In this document: in pieces, positions 1 to 8,192 of the stretch
Numbering within the stretch: position 1 is the first letter of the stretch
Layout: the number at the start of each line of letters is the position of its first letter
Translations under genes and position numbers: made by a program
From: RHKX01 sp963820055
GTDB taxonomy: Bacteria > Actinomycetota > Thermoleophilia > Solirubrobacterales > 70-9
Assembly (NCBI GenBank): GCA_963820055.1
Contig: CAWFYJ010000003.1
Span: 186,001-250,000 of the forward strand
Length of the DNA stretch: 64,000 nt
Reading direction: 5' to 3'
The notes under the pieces: model-generated
What the model saw: the letters and a program-made list of their open reading frames with translations, nothing else
Told to the model about the DNA's origin: nothing
The model's database searches: none

Positions 1-470
1 AGGTAGTGGACGGCGTCGGGGGCGGGGACGCTGAGCCCGAGGGCCGTCGCGGCCTTCGTCACCCGCTCGTTTGAGAGCCGGTTGGCGATCCGGGCGCGAT
101 AGACGCTGTTCTCCTTCTGGAGCTCGTCGATCTTCGCGGACGTCTCGCTGCTCGCTGCGCTGAGGCTCAACCCGACGACGTTGAGGGCGACGATGCCTCC
201 GAGCAGCAGGCCGAGGATGACGATCCACGCCCGTCCGCGGGACATCCCGATGACGAACCCCGAGTCGGCGATGCCGCCGACCGCGTTGACGGGGAGCATC
301 GCGACGTTGCCGCCGGAAGAGGCGCGGGTCGCGCGGGTTGCGCGCGGCTGCGGGCGCCGCGGACGGCTTTTCGGCTTCGGCTTCGGAGCCGCCTTCGGGC
401 GCGGCTTCGGCCGGGCCGGCGGCCGTGTGCGGGGTGGCCGTGGGCGGGGTGAAACTGCCGGAGCGCCCAT
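1..470 (-). CDS. FtsL-like division/septum protein (3' part cut by window edge)
   Basis: The reading frame starts at the ATG at 470, three bases after the rsmH stop, and runs off the window. The encoded protein begins with about 45 residues very rich in Pro, Arg and Lys. A hydrophobic helix (WIVILGLLLGGIVALNVVG) follows, then a coiled-coil-like stretch containing KIDELQKENSVYRARIANRL. A short basic cytoplasmic tail, one transmembrane helix and a periplasmic coiled coil is the FtsL/DivIC plan, and the position directly after rsmH is where ftsL sits in division/cell-wall clusters. FtsL-like proteins bridge FtsQ/DivIB and FtsB/DivIC in the divisome. Sequence identity in this family is low, so the call rests on topology and context. 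Confidence 0.75.
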   Translation of the reverse strand, partial: MGAPAVSPRPRPPRTRPPARPKPRPKAAPKPKPKSRPRRPQPRATRATRASSGGNVAMLPVNAVGGIADSGFVIGMSRGRAWIVILGLLLGGIVALNVVGLSLSAASSETSAKIDELQKENSVYRARIANRLSNERVTKAATALGLSVPAPDAVHY

Positions 471-473
471 CGC

Positions 474-1430
474 TCAGTCCTCCGTCCGGTCGATCTTCAT
501 GGCCACCCGCAGGTGGGCGGAGGCGGACCGCGGGTTGTCGGCGATCTCGCCGGCGCTCGGGGCCACCCCGCCGCGGGTGATCAGCTCGGCCTCGGGCTCG
601 AGGCCGCAGCGGCAGACGGGAAACTCGGGGGGGCAGACGCATCCGCGGGCCCGATCGACGAGGAACCGCTTGACCCTGCGGTCCTCGAGCGAGTGGAAGG
701 AGATGGCAGCGAGGCGGCCGCCGGGTGCAAGCATGTCCCATGCCTGCGGGAGGGCTGCGTCGATCGCCTCGAGCTCCGAGTTGACGGCAATCCGGATCGC
801 CTGGAAGGTGCGCTTGGCCGGGTTCCCGCGGCCGAAGCGGGCGGACGGCGGCAGTCCGGCGCGGACCGCCTCGACGAGCTCGGATGTCGTCTCGAGCGGG
901 CGGCGCTCGACGATCCGCTTCGCGATCGATCGGGCGTGCCGCTCATCTGCGTAGTTGCGGAGGGCCTCGGCGATCCGGCTCTCCGGCCACTCGTTGACGA
1001 TCGTCCGCGCCGATACCTCGGCGTCGGGGTCCATCCGCATGTCAAGCGGGGCGTCGAACGAGTAGGAGAAGCCGCGCTCCCAGGCGTCGATCTGCATCGA
1101 GGAGACGCCGAAGTCGAAGAGAATGACGTCGGGCCGGATGCCCTCGGCGGCGAGGTCGGCGAGCGCGGCGGCGAACTCGTTGCGGACGAAGCGCATCTCG
1201 CAGGGCGCCTCGTGGGCGATCTGGGCGAATCGTTCGGCGGCGGCCGGATCGCGATCGATCGCGATCAGGAGGCCGTCGGGCCCGATCCGGTCGGCGAGCA
1301 GCCGCGAATGACCGCCGCCCCCGAAGGTGCAGTCGACGACCGTGTCCCCGGGGCGGGGATCGGTATCGCGGATGACCTCCGCGGCAAGGACTGGAACGTG
1401 CTCGGTCGGCATGTAGGTGAGGGTCACCAT
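474..1430 (-). CDS. rsmH: 16S rRNA (cytosine-1402 N4)-methyltransferase RsmH
   Basis: RsmH uses S-adenosylmethionine to methylate N4 of C1402 in the 16S rRNA decoding site. The protein is 318 residues, normal for the family. It carries HVPVLAAEV near the start, the SAM-binding loop DCTFGGGGHSRLL at about residues 33-45, the DFGVSSMQID motif, and the C-terminal blocks RTFQAIRIAVN and AAISFHSLEDRRVKRFL. The second Met (position 1412) is a plausible alternative start because family members usually begin just before HVPVL. The gene lies 4 bp after mraZ and 3 bp before the ftsL-like gene, so the three probably form one transcript. Confidence 0.96.
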   Translation of the reverse strand: MVTLTYMPTEHVPVLAAEVIRDTDPRPGDTVVDCTFGGGGHSRLLADRIGPDGLLIAIDRDPAAAERFAQIAHEAPCEMRFVRNEFAAALADLAAEGIRPDVILFDFGVSSMQIDAWERGFSYSFDAPLDMRMDPDAEVSARTIVNEWPESRIAEALRNYADERHARSIAKRIVERRPLETTSELVEAVRAGLPPSARFGRGNPAKRTFQAIRIAVNSELEAIDAALPQAWDMLAPGGRLAAISFHSLEDRRVKRFLVDRARGCVCPPEFPVCRCGLEPEAELITRGGVAPSAGEIADNPRSASAHLRVAMKIDRTED

Positions 1431-1434
1431 CCCA

Positions 1435-1893
1435 CTACGCGCTCCCCGGAGCCTGAATGGACTGGGCCGCGGCGAGGGTCTCGGTCAGCTCTGGGGTTCG
1501 CTGCTCGTTCTCCTCGTCCTCGGCGAGCCACTGATCGGGCGACCAGATCTCGAGCCGCGTCCCCATGCCGGAGACGATGCAACGGCCCTCGAGACCGGCG
1601 TGCTCGATCAACTGGCGGCTGAGCCGGACCCGGCCGGCGGAATCGAGGTCCGACGACTCCGAGTGCGCGAAGAAGCGGCGCTGGATCCGCCGGGCATCGC
1701 GGCTCATCGGGTTCAGGGCTGAAAGCGTGTCCCGCTCCATCTGCTCGGCGGCGCTCGCCGGCCAGATCTCGACGCACGGCTCGATGCCCTGCATCAGGAC
1801 GATCCCCTCGGCGAGGGAGGCCCTGTATTGGGCCGGGACCGTGATCCGGTCCTTGGAGTCGAGCGAGTGCTCGTTGAGGCCTCGGAAGGTCAT
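1435..1893 (-). CDS. mraZ: Transcriptional regulator MraZ
   Basis: MraZ is a DNA-binding protein of the AbrB/SpoVT fold and the first gene of many division/cell-wall clusters, where it regulates its own promoter. The 152 residues hold the two expected swapped-hairpin repeats: HSLDSKDRITVPAQYR at about residues 9-24 and SSDLDSAGRVRLSRQL at about 79-94, each with the conserved D-x-x-G/K-R core. No Shine-Dalgarno sequence precedes the ATG; the bases just upstream instead read CCACCTCCCTTG, which resembles the 3' end of 16S rRNA. A three-copy MraZ box lies about 130 bp upstream. Confidence 0.95.
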   Translation of the reverse strand: MTFRGLNEHSLDSKDRITVPAQYRASLAEGIVLMQGIEPCVEIWPASAAEQMERDTLSALNPMSRDARRIQRRFFAHSESSDLDSAGRVRLSRQLIEHAGLEGRCIVSGMGTRLEIWSPDQWLAEDEENEQRTPELTETLAAAQSIQAPGSA

Positions 1894-2287
1894 GCATCAA
1901 GGGAGGTGGGGTTCGGGGTCGAATTCCATGGGATGTGATCGTTCGGAAGAAGTCGGGCCGGAGAGGTGAGGTGGGAGGAACCTCGCCTCCCCGGCCTTCA
2001 TTCGACTGTTGGTTCACAACTGGGCGCCACGGTAACCCACAACGCCCCACTTCGCAACACAACACTGGTCGGGCACTACACAACCTACGTCGGACGGACT
2101 TGCTACCCGACGGCGATATCCGCCTCCGACCGCTTGAACAAGCGGTTTGAGGACTCACTGGGACGCCGATCGCACGCCGCGCTCCTGCAACGGCCATTGC
2201 AGGGAGGAGGATTCGCACGTCCCACCCCAGGGCGCTCGGCACCCCGATCACCGCTCCGCGCCGCCCTTCCGGATAGCCTCAGCGTCC
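1894..2287. other. Divergent intergenic region (mraZ promoter side)
   Basis: This 394-bp stretch has lower GC than its neighbours and no convincing gene. It holds the MraZ box (2026-2050) and a perfect hairpin CCGCTTG-AA-CAAGCGG at 2130-2145 followed by TTTGA on the plus strand, which could end a short transcript or act as an operator. Longer open frames through here lack protein-like composition. Confidence 0.6.
2026..2050 (-). promoter_or_regulatory. MraZ box: three GTGG(G/C) direct repeats, 10-bp period
   Basis: Read on the minus strand, the site is GTGGG, five bases, GTGGG, five bases, GTGGC. MraZ of Escherichia coli binds three TGGGN direct repeats separated by 5 bp in its own promoter, and this spacing is identical. 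The site lies about 130 bp upstream of the mraZ start on the correct strand. Autoregulation is an inference from that match. Confidence 0.75.
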
Positions 2288-3223
2288 GTGACGGTCCCAC
2301 CCGAAGGCGAGACGCCGGAGTCGATCCCGCCTCCCGGCGCCGAGCCGCCCGAGGCGGTCGCCGGCAGCGGTGGCGTCGCGCCGCCGGCCGTGCCGGCCGT
2401 CCCGCTCGACGCCGACGACACCCGCGGCGCCCACCTGAGCACGCTGATCCGCAACCCGGTCACGCTCAGCCTCGGCTCGGTGCTCCTGATCGGCTGCTTC
2501 GTGGGCGGCACCCTTGCCGTGGGCGCGCTCGTCGGTGCCGGGGCGGCCGTCGTCGGAGCGCTGCTCGTGTTCCTGATCGTCTACGTGATCGCCTCCAACG
2601 CCGCCAAGGAGGACTTCTTCAGCCATTACGCCTCGGCGCGGGGCCTCAATCGCACATCGGGGCGGATGTCGCTGCCCCCGAGCACCCCGCTCCTCCGCAA
2701 GGGCGACCGCCGCTACGCCGAGCAGGTCATGAACGGGACCCTGCCGGGCGGCGCGCCGGGCGCGATCGGCCTCTACACCTACGAGGTCGAGACGACCGAC
2801 AGCGAGGGCAACGACGACACCGACCATTACCGCTACACGGTCGTCCTCCACGACCTCCCGGCCGTCGCGGCCCTCGTCTCCGACGTCTACTGCCAGCGCC
2901 GCGAGGGCTTCCGGTTCATGGACTCCGCCGAGGACGTGTTCCGGCGGATGCAGAGGCTCGAGCTCGAGAGCGAGGCTCTCGACAAGCGCTACGAGATCTT
3001 CTACGGCGCCAACGACGACACCGTCTGGATGAAGCAGCTCTTCTCACCCAAGTTCATCGTCTGGCTGACCGAGCGGACCCCGAAGGACTTCGCCTTCGAG
3101 TTCTCCGCCGGCAGCCTCTGCGTGAATGTCAAGGGCCAGTACGACAACGCCGCCGAGCTCGACGCCCTCTGCGTCGCCGCCGGCGAGGTCGCCAAGCGCC
3201 TCGCCGGCGAAGCCGCCGAGTAG
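2288..3223 (+). CDS. Membrane protein with DUF3137-like cytoplasmic domain
   Basis: The GTG at 2288 is chosen because the frame upstream of it has poor composition; no strong ribosome site helps. The protein (311 residues) starts with a Pro/Glu/Ala-rich tail of about 45 residues. Two close transmembrane helices follow (within about residues 55-105, with LSLGSVLLIGCF and AAVVGALLVFLIVYVIA), then a soluble domain of about 200 residues. That domain has the pattern YTYEVET...HYRYTVVLHDLP followed by DKRYEIFYG, resembling DUF3137 proteins. The function is unknown. It is convergent with tadC, with a small GC palindrome (3231-3243) between them. Confidence 0.75.
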   Translation: MTVPPEGETPESIPPPGAEPPEAVAGSGGVAPPAVPAVPLDADDTRGAHLSTLIRNPVTLSLGSVLLIGCFVGGTLAVGALVGAGAAVVGALLVFLIVYVIASNAAKEDFFSHYASARGLNRTSGRMSLPPSTPLLRKGDRRYAEQVMNGTLPGGAPGAIGLYTYEVETTDSEGNDDTDHYRYTVVLHDLPAVAALVSDVYCQRREGFRFMDSAEDVFRRMQRLELESEALDKRYEIFYGANDDTVWMKQLFSPKFIVWLTERTPKDFAFEFSAGSLCVNVKGQYDNAAELDALCVAAGEVAKRLAGEAAE

Positions 3224-3247
3224 ACCGTCGCCGGCGGCGCCGGAGCG

Positions 3248-4081
3248 TCAGAAGCCGGGCAGCAGCGAGCCGGAGTTGGCGACGATCGCCGCCGCGACGA
3301 TCAGCAGCACCGACGGCACGAGCAGCAGCGCGACCGCAAGCTGCATCTTCGGCGCGGCCCTGGCGGCCCGCTCGGTGACCTCGCGCCGTCCGTCCGCGCG
3401 CAGCGAGGCGGCCTGTTCGTGCAGCGTCCGCGACAGCGGCGAGCCGTGCCGGCGGGACCGCTCCAGTGCCGCGGCCAGCCCGGCGAGCGTCGTCCCCCGG
3501 GACCGGGCGCCGAGCGCACGCAGAGCGTCCGCCCTCGAGCGGCCGCACTCGATCGCCGCCACCGTCGCGGCGAGCTCCTCGCGGAGGGGGCCGGAGCTGC
3601 TCCCCATCGCCTCGGTCAGCAGCGGACCGATCCCGCGCCCGGTCGCAGCCCCGGTCGCCATCAGGTCGAGCGCGTCGGGCAGAGCTGTGACCAGGCGCCG
3701 ACGGCGACGGCGGATCGCCGCCTCGACGAGCAGGTCCGGCGCCGCGAACGCCGCGGCGGGGACGCCGGCGAGGACGAGGAGCCCGAGCCGCCCTGGTGCC
3801 GCCGGCGCCGCCGCTGCGGCGAGCGGGAGCGAGCAGACGGCCGAGGCCGCCTTGGCGGCGAGGAGCTCGAACGCGGAGATCCGCGCGGCGAGGCCCGCCG
3901 CACGCAGTCGCCGTGACCTGCCGCGAAGCATCGCCTCGAGCCCCGCGCCGGCGACCGTTCCCCGCGGGCCGCCGCGGAGCCTGGCCCGTACGCGGCCGGC
4001 GGCGGCCTCGCCCCTCGACCCGGCCAGCTCGCGGATCGCGGCGACCGCGAGGATCGCGGCGAGGATCGCGAGCAGGCTCAT
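3248..4081 (-). CDS. tadC: Tad secretion inner-membrane protein TadC (type II secretion F domain)
   Basis: TadC and TadB form the membrane platform on which the TadA ATPase assembles Flp-type pili or a related secretion machine. The 277-residue protein has an N-terminal helix, a central hydrophobic pair, and the T2SSF cytoplasmic domain (LPDALDLMATGAATG through LAALERSRRHGSPLSRTL, about residues 135-220). A last membrane helix (LLLVPSVLLIVAAAIVA) follows. The start at 4081 overlaps the tadB stop as ATGA. It is the last gene of the operon; no pilin, prepilin peptidase or TadE-like gene follows within the window. Confidence 0.88.
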   Translation of the reverse strand: MSLLAILAAILAVAAIRELAGSRGEAAAGRVRARLRGGPRGTVAGAGLEAMLRGRSRRLRAAGLAARISAFELLAAKAASAVCSLPLAAAAAPAAPGRLGLLVLAGVPAAAFAAPDLLVEAAIRRRRRRLVTALPDALDLMATGAATGRGIGPLLTEAMGSSSGPLREELAATVAAIECGRSRADALRALGARSRGTTLAGLAAALERSRRHGSPLSRTLHEQAASLRADGRREVTERAARAAPKMQLAVALLLVPSVLLIVAAAIVANSGSLLPGF

Positions 4082-4929
4082 CGGCGGACCTCGCCGAGCC
4101 GGCGGATCGCGAGGAAGCCGACGACCTGGAGCACGCCCGCGACGGCGAGCAGCACCACGGCGGCCGGGTCGGCGAGCATTCCGGCGACGAAGCCGGGCGC
4201 GACCAGCTCGACCAGCAACGCCATGATCAGCGGCATCGCGACGACGAGACCGCCCGTCATCCGCGCCTGCGCCGTGGCCGATCGCGCCTCGCGCTCGGCG
4301 CGGGTTCGCTGCGCGGCGGCGCGCGCATGACGCCGCAGCAGGCCCGCCAGGTCGCCTCCGGCCCGCTGCTGGGAGAGGACGGCTGCCGCCATCGCCTCGA
4401 TCCGCTCCGACGGCACGCGCTCGGCGAGACCGGCCACGGCGCGATGAGGCGGGATCCCGAGATCCAGGTCGGCGCAGACGCGGGCCATCTCGACGGCGCT
4501 GGGACCGTTCAGGCCCGACGCCGCCGCCGGGAGCGCGATCCGCAGCGACCCTCCCGCCGCCACCGAGTCCGCGATCGCGTTGGCGATCGCGGGGATGTCC
4601 TCCTCGACGGCGACCCGGTAGCGGCGCAGGCGGCGCCCGACGGCCCATCCCGCCGCTGACGGCCCGGCGGCGGCGACGCCGGCGAGCGGCACCGAGCCGG
4701 AGAGGAAGACGGCACAGAGGCCGATCGCCGCGCCGGCGATCAGGCCCAGCCGCCGCCGTTCGGCCTCCGTCGGCGCTCGGTTCTCGCGCCCGGCGAGCGC
4801 CAGGATCCGTGCGGCCGCCTCGATCTGCAGACGCAGCGACGGCAGCGCCGCGACCCACTCGCGGGCCGCGACCACGACCGCGGCGCCGCCGAGGGCCGCG
4901 AGCAGGATCGGCGCGGCGCCGCCGCTCAT
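4078..4929 (-). CDS. tadB: Tad secretion inner-membrane protein TadB (type II secretion F domain)
   Basis: The 283-residue protein has membrane helices near the N-terminus, a T2SSF domain (DIPAIANAIADSVAAGGSL, then AVLSQQRAGGDLAGLL, about residues 110-200) and two C-terminal helices. This matches TadB, partner of TadC. The start at 4929 (MSGGAAPILL) gives an ATGA overlap with the tadA stop; the in-frame extension upstream would overlap tadA by 60 bp more and is rejected. Translation is probably coupled along cpaB-tadA-tadB-tadC. Confidence 0.88.
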   Translation of the reverse strand: MSGGAAPILLAALGGAAVVVAAREWVAALPSLRLQIEAAARILALAGRENRAPTEAERRRLGLIAGAAIGLCAVFLSGSVPLAGVAAAGPSAAGWAVGRRLRRYRVAVEEDIPAIANAIADSVAAGGSLRIALPAAASGLNGPSAVEMARVCADLDLGIPPHRAVAGLAERVPSERIEAMAAAVLSQQRAGGDLAGLLRRHARAAAQRTRAEREARSATAQARMTGGLVVAMPLIMALLVELVAPGFVAGMLADPAAVVLLAVAGVLQVVGFLAIRRLGEVRR

Positions 4930-6065
4930 CGGCCCTCGCGACTCCAGATCGCCCGGACCGCCGGTGCTCCGGCGACCCGCGTCACCTCGCACAACTCGAC
5001 CGCTCGCCGCTCCGTTCCGTGACGCTCGAGGTGAAGCACGAGCTCGACGGCGTTGCTGAGCTGTTCGCTGACGACCTCGTGCGGAACGCCCAGCCCGGCC
5101 ATCATCGCCAGCGTCTCGAGCCTGCGCAGCGCGTCTCCGGCGCCGTTCGCGTGGACCGTGGAGAGGGCGCCTCGATGCCCCGTGTTCAGGGCGACCAGCA
5201 GGTCCATCGCCTCGGCACCGCGCACCTCGCCGATCACGATCCGGTCGGGTCGCATCCGCAGGGCGTTCCTGACGAGGTCGCGGATCGTCACCTCGCCGCT
5301 CCCCTCGATCCCGGCGGGCCGGCTCTCGAGGCGGACGACATGCGGCTGGCGCAGGCGGAGCTCAGCGGCGTCCTCGATGGTGATCACCCGCTCGGCGGGG
5401 TCGATGAACGTCGAAAGTGCATTGAGCACGGTGGTCTTGCCGGACCCGGTGCCGCCGCTGACGATCAGGTTGCGCCGGTCGGCGACCGCCCCGCGGAGCA
5501 GCTCACGCAGCTCGGTGTCGAAGCTGCCCGTCGCGACCAGCTCGTCGGGATCGGGGCGGATGCCGGCGAACCGCCGGATCGAGAGGGCCGGCCCGTCCAC
5601 CGCGAGCGGCGGGATCACGACGTTGACGCGGGAACCGTCGGGGAGCCGCCCGTCGGCCATCGGGCTGAGCTCGTCGACCCGCCTGCCGATCGGACCGAGC
5701 ACGCGCTCGATCACATCGCGGAGCCCCTCCTCGTCGTCGAAGCCGATCGCGACCCGCTCCAGGCGCCCCGCCCGCTCGACCCAGACGTCCTCGTGGCCGT
5801 TGACGAGGACCTCCTCGACGTCGGGGTCGCGAAGCAGCTCCTCGAGCGGCCCGAGTCCGACCGTCTCGCGCAGCACCCGCTCGGCGACGAGCTCCCGCGC
5901 CGGCGCGGACAGCAGGGCCGCATCCTCGGCGACGAGATCGCGGACCGCGGCCGGCAGCTCCGGCGCGTCCCGGGAACCGGCGACGGCCAGTGCACGCCTC
6001 TGCTCGATGAGCCGCTCGCGAAGCTCGGCCGCGAAGAGTCCGACGTGGTCCGGGTGCTCGGTCAC
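4926..6065 (-). CDS. tadA: Tad/CpaF secretion ATPase TadA
   Basis: This is a hexameric AAA-type ATPase of the VirB11/PulE class that powers Tad pilus assembly. From the GTG at 6065 it is 379 residues. It has the N-terminal CpaF domain (VGLGPLEELLRDPDVEEVLVN at about 68-88), Walker A GGTGSGKTT at about 205-213, an Asp box with ITIEDAAEL, Walker B RIVIGEVRG and a His box GHRGALSTVHANG. The GTG overlaps the cpaB stop as GTGA. The frame is open for about 250 more codons upstream, but those translate to low-complexity Arg/Pro sequence antisense to composition and are not used. Confidence 0.93.
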   Translation of the reverse strand: MTEHPDHVGLFAAELRERLIEQRRALAVAGSRDAPELPAAVRDLVAEDAALLSAPARELVAERVLRETVGLGPLEELLRDPDVEEVLVNGHEDVWVERAGRLERVAIGFDDEEGLRDVIERVLGPIGRRVDELSPMADGRLPDGSRVNVVIPPLAVDGPALSIRRFAGIRPDPDELVATGSFDTELRELLRGAVADRRNLIVSGGTGSGKTTVLNALSTFIDPAERVITIEDAAELRLRQPHVVRLESRPAGIEGSGEVTIRDLVRNALRMRPDRIVIGEVRGAEAMDLLVALNTGHRGALSTVHANGAGDALRRLETLAMMAGLGVPHEVVSEQLSNAVELVLHLERHGTERRAVELCEVTRVAGAPAVRAIWSREGR

Positions 6066-6721
6066 GACGCCGGGATCAGCCTGATCTCGCGGGCGAAGTT
6101 CTCCGCCTCGATCAACTCGAGGGCCTGGCTCCGCGTCAGCGCCAGCGTCGCGCTCCAGCCATCGCCGCCCGTCGCCGTTGCCTCCTCCGGCGCGGCCGGA
6201 GCGATCGCGAGCAGCCGGACACCGCGGGCCGCGACGCGGACTCGCGCATGCCCGCCGGTGACGGGCTCGCCGGCGACCACGACGTCGACCTTCATCCGGC
6301 CTCCGCCGGCCGACGCCAGCGAGCCGGCGCCGCTGACGGTGACCTCGACAGGCTGGCGATCGGCGCCGAGGCGAGGTCCCGGATCCGGCCCAGCCGAGGG
6401 GCTGCGGAGATGGGAGCCGAGGAGATAGGAGCCCGCCGGGACGGCCGCTCCGACCCGGCGGCCGGCGACGTCGGAGGGATCGGCGATCGCGTCCGGCGCG
6501 AGGAACCGGACCGGGACGTCGCGGATGGCGACAGCGCGCTCGAGGGTCCGGCCCCTCAGCACGGTCCCGGGCGCGAGCGGCCGGGTCAGCATCAGGACCG
6601 GCCGCGTCTCGCCGAGCTGGTCGTCGACCCGCTCCCGGTAGGCCGATGCGATACCCGCAGACGCGATTGCGGCGATCGCCGCCAGCACGGCGAAGGCCAC
6701 GGCCCGTCCGCGCCGGCTCAT
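6062..6721 (-). CDS. cpaB: Flp pilus assembly protein CpaB/RcpC-like (SAF domain)
   Basis: The 219-residue protein has an N-terminal signal-anchor (AVAFAVLAAIAAIASAGIASA) and a SAF domain. The SAF domain includes RPLAPGTVLRGRTL at about 49-62 and the following VPAGSYLLGSHL turn. A C-terminal RcpC-like region ends with TLALTRSQALELIEAENF, a typical tail of the family in which a bacterial Ig-like strand precedes a helix. CpaB/RcpC proteins are periplasmic parts of Tad pili. Its start at 6721 overlaps the histidine kinase stop (ATGA) and its stop overlaps tadA, so sensor genes and secretion genes are translationally coupled. Confidence 0.85.
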   Translation of the reverse strand: MSRRGRAVAFAVLAAIAAIASAGIASAYRERVDDQLGETRPVLMLTRPLAPGTVLRGRTLERAVAIRDVPVRFLAPDAIADPSDVAGRRVGAAVPAGSYLLGSHLRSPSAGPDPGPRLGADRQPVEVTVSGAGSLASAGGGRMKVDVVVAGEPVTGGHARVRVAARGVRLLAIAPAAPEEATATGGDGWSATLALTRSQALELIEAENFAREIRLIPAS

Positions 6722-7392
6722 GCGCCGATCGCTTCGCGGTCCAGCGGCAGCGAGATCGCGGCGAGGGTGCCGCCGTCTCGCGACGGACGGGCGGCGAGCA
6801 CCTCGCCCCCATGGTTCGCCGCCACCTCGGCGACGACGTGGAGTCCGTGGCCGTGGCGCGGACCGGTCCGTCGCGCCGGTGCGGACGGCTCTGGAGGCGG
6901 GCCGTCGTCGCGAACTTCGAAACGGACGCGGCCGCCGTTCACCCGGATCCCGACCCGGACGATTCCGCTGCCGTGACGGAGCGCGTTCGAGACGAGGTTG
7001 TCGAGCGCGGCCGCGAGCCTGCCCTGATCGGCCTCGATTGCGATGGCGCCGCCACTGCGCTCGACCTCGACGTCGGCGAAGCGCCAGCGGCGCTCGAGCG
7101 CGTCGAGGACGTCGGCGACGGCCGCCCGGCGCGGCCGGCAGAGGGAAGCTGCGTCTCCGCCGTTGATGATCGAGTCGAGGTCGCGCAGCGCCGCGCGCGC
7201 CTGCTCGAGGCATGCTTCGGCGCCGGTCACGTCCGGCGCGGCCGACTCGAGGCTGAGCGCCATGGCCTGAAGCGGACGCCGCAGCTCGTGCATCGCCCGG
7301 TTCATCCGCCGGGCGCGTCGCGCGTCCCTGATCATTCGCCCCGCCTCGACCGCGGTGACCGCCGCGAGAAGGATCAGCAGGGTCGCGGCCAT
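6718..7392 (-). CDS. Small sensor histidine kinase linked to Tad genes
   Basis: The protein is only 224 residues: one N-terminal membrane helix (AATLLILLAAVTAVEAG), a dimerisation/phosphoacceptor region with HELRRPLQAM at about 35-44, and a HATPase domain. The HATPase domain shows an N box DNLVSNALRHG, a G1 box VRDDGPPP and a G2 box GHGLHVVAEVAANHGG. There is no extracellular sensing domain, so input may come through the membrane helix or a partner protein. It lies 5 bp after the response regulator and overlaps cpaB, suggesting the pair controls or is controlled by the Tad system. Confidence 0.88.
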   Translation of the reverse strand: MAATLLILLAAVTAVEAGRMIRDARRARRMNRAMHELRRPLQAMALSLESAAPDVTGAEACLEQARAALRDLDSIINGGDAASLCRPRRAAVADVLDALERRWRFADVEVERSGGAIAIEADQGRLAAALDNLVSNALRHGSGIVRVGIRVNGGRVRFEVRDDGPPPEPSAPARRTGPRHGHGLHVVAEVAANHGGEVLAARPSRDGGTLAAISLPLDREAIGA

Positions 7393-7397
7393 CCGGG

Positions 7398-8111
7398 TCA
7401 GCCGCCGATCAGCCGGTAGCCGACGCCCCAGCAGTTGATCACGTACATCCCGCGTTCGGGATCGAGCTTCCGCCGGAGACGGCTCGCGTGCGAGTCGAGC
7501 GTCCGCGTCCTCCCCGCCGTCTCGAAGCCCCAGACGTCGCGGAGCAACTCGTCCTTCGTGAATACCCGCTGCGGCTCGCTCGCCAGCGCCCGCAGCAGCT
7601 CGAACTCCTTGTTGGCGAGCTCGACCTCGCGATCGCCGACCCGGACCTCGCGTGTGGCCGGGTCGATGCTGAGCAGCCCGATCCGCGTCGGCCCGCGGCG
7701 GACGCCGGAGCGCCGGTCGAGGAGCTTGCGGATCCGCTCGAGTACCTCGTCATAGAAGAAGGGCTTGACCACGTAGTCGTCAGCGCCCTCGCGAAGGCCG
7801 CGGACCCGGTCGCCGTCGGAGCCGCGGCCGCTGAGGGCGAGGATCGCCATCGCCGGGTCGAAGGCGGGAGCCGGGCCGGTGGCAGCGCGGATCTCGCGGA
7901 TCACGTCGAGGCCGGAGGCGTCGGGGAGGCCGATGTCGATCAGGAGGACGTCGGGCGTCCCGTAACGGCAGAACCGCAGGGCATCCTCGGCCGTGCCGGC
8001 GCCGAGCGGCTCGAACCGATCGGCCTCGAGGTTCTCGCACAGCAGGTCCCTCGTGATCGCATCGTCCTCGCAGACGACGACGGTGGCGAGCTTGTCGGTG
8101 GCGGGCAGCAT
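7398..8111 (-). CDS. OmpR-family response regulator
   Basis: The 237-residue protein has a receiver domain with the acidic pair CEDD at about 14-17, the phosphoacceptor Asp in LLIDIGLP (about residue 59), and the conserved Lys in VVKPFF. A winged-helix domain follows, with ANKEFELLRALASEP, DELLRDVWG and TLDSHASRLRRKL. It is the natural partner of the kinase that starts 5 bp downstream. The start faces the MFS gene at 8193 across 81 bp, which must hold both promoters. Confidence 0.94.
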   Translation of the reverse strand: MLPATDKLATVVVCEDDAITRDLLCENLEADRFEPLGAGTAEDALRFCRYGTPDVLLIDIGLPDASGLDVIREIRAATGPAPAFDPAMAILALSGRGSDGDRVRGLREGADDYVVKPFFYDEVLERIRKLLDRRSGVRRGPTRIGLLSIDPATREVRVGDREVELANKEFELLRALASEPQRVFTKDELLRDVWGFETAGRTRTLDSHASRLRRKLDPERGMYVINCWGVGYRLIGG

Positions 8112-8192
8112 CTTCGCCCCCGGAAAGCCCGGCCGCGAACTCTTCGCCCCCGTGACGACCCGGCGTCGCGATCCGTGCTGACAATCAGAGGC

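Noticed and set aside
513..1622. Long plus-strand open frame over rsmH and mraZ
   Set aside because: It is antisense to two clearly recognisable genes and its translation has no family resemblance; high GC keeps stops rare in shadow frames.
4809..6428. 540-codon plus-strand frame over tadA
   Set aside because: Antisense to the TadA ATPase, with Arg/Pro/Asp-rich composition typical of a complement frame.
6066..6812. N-terminal extension of TadA
   Set aside because: Open but overlaps cpaB and the kinase in another frame; the GTG at 6065 gives the normal family start and a GTGA overlap.
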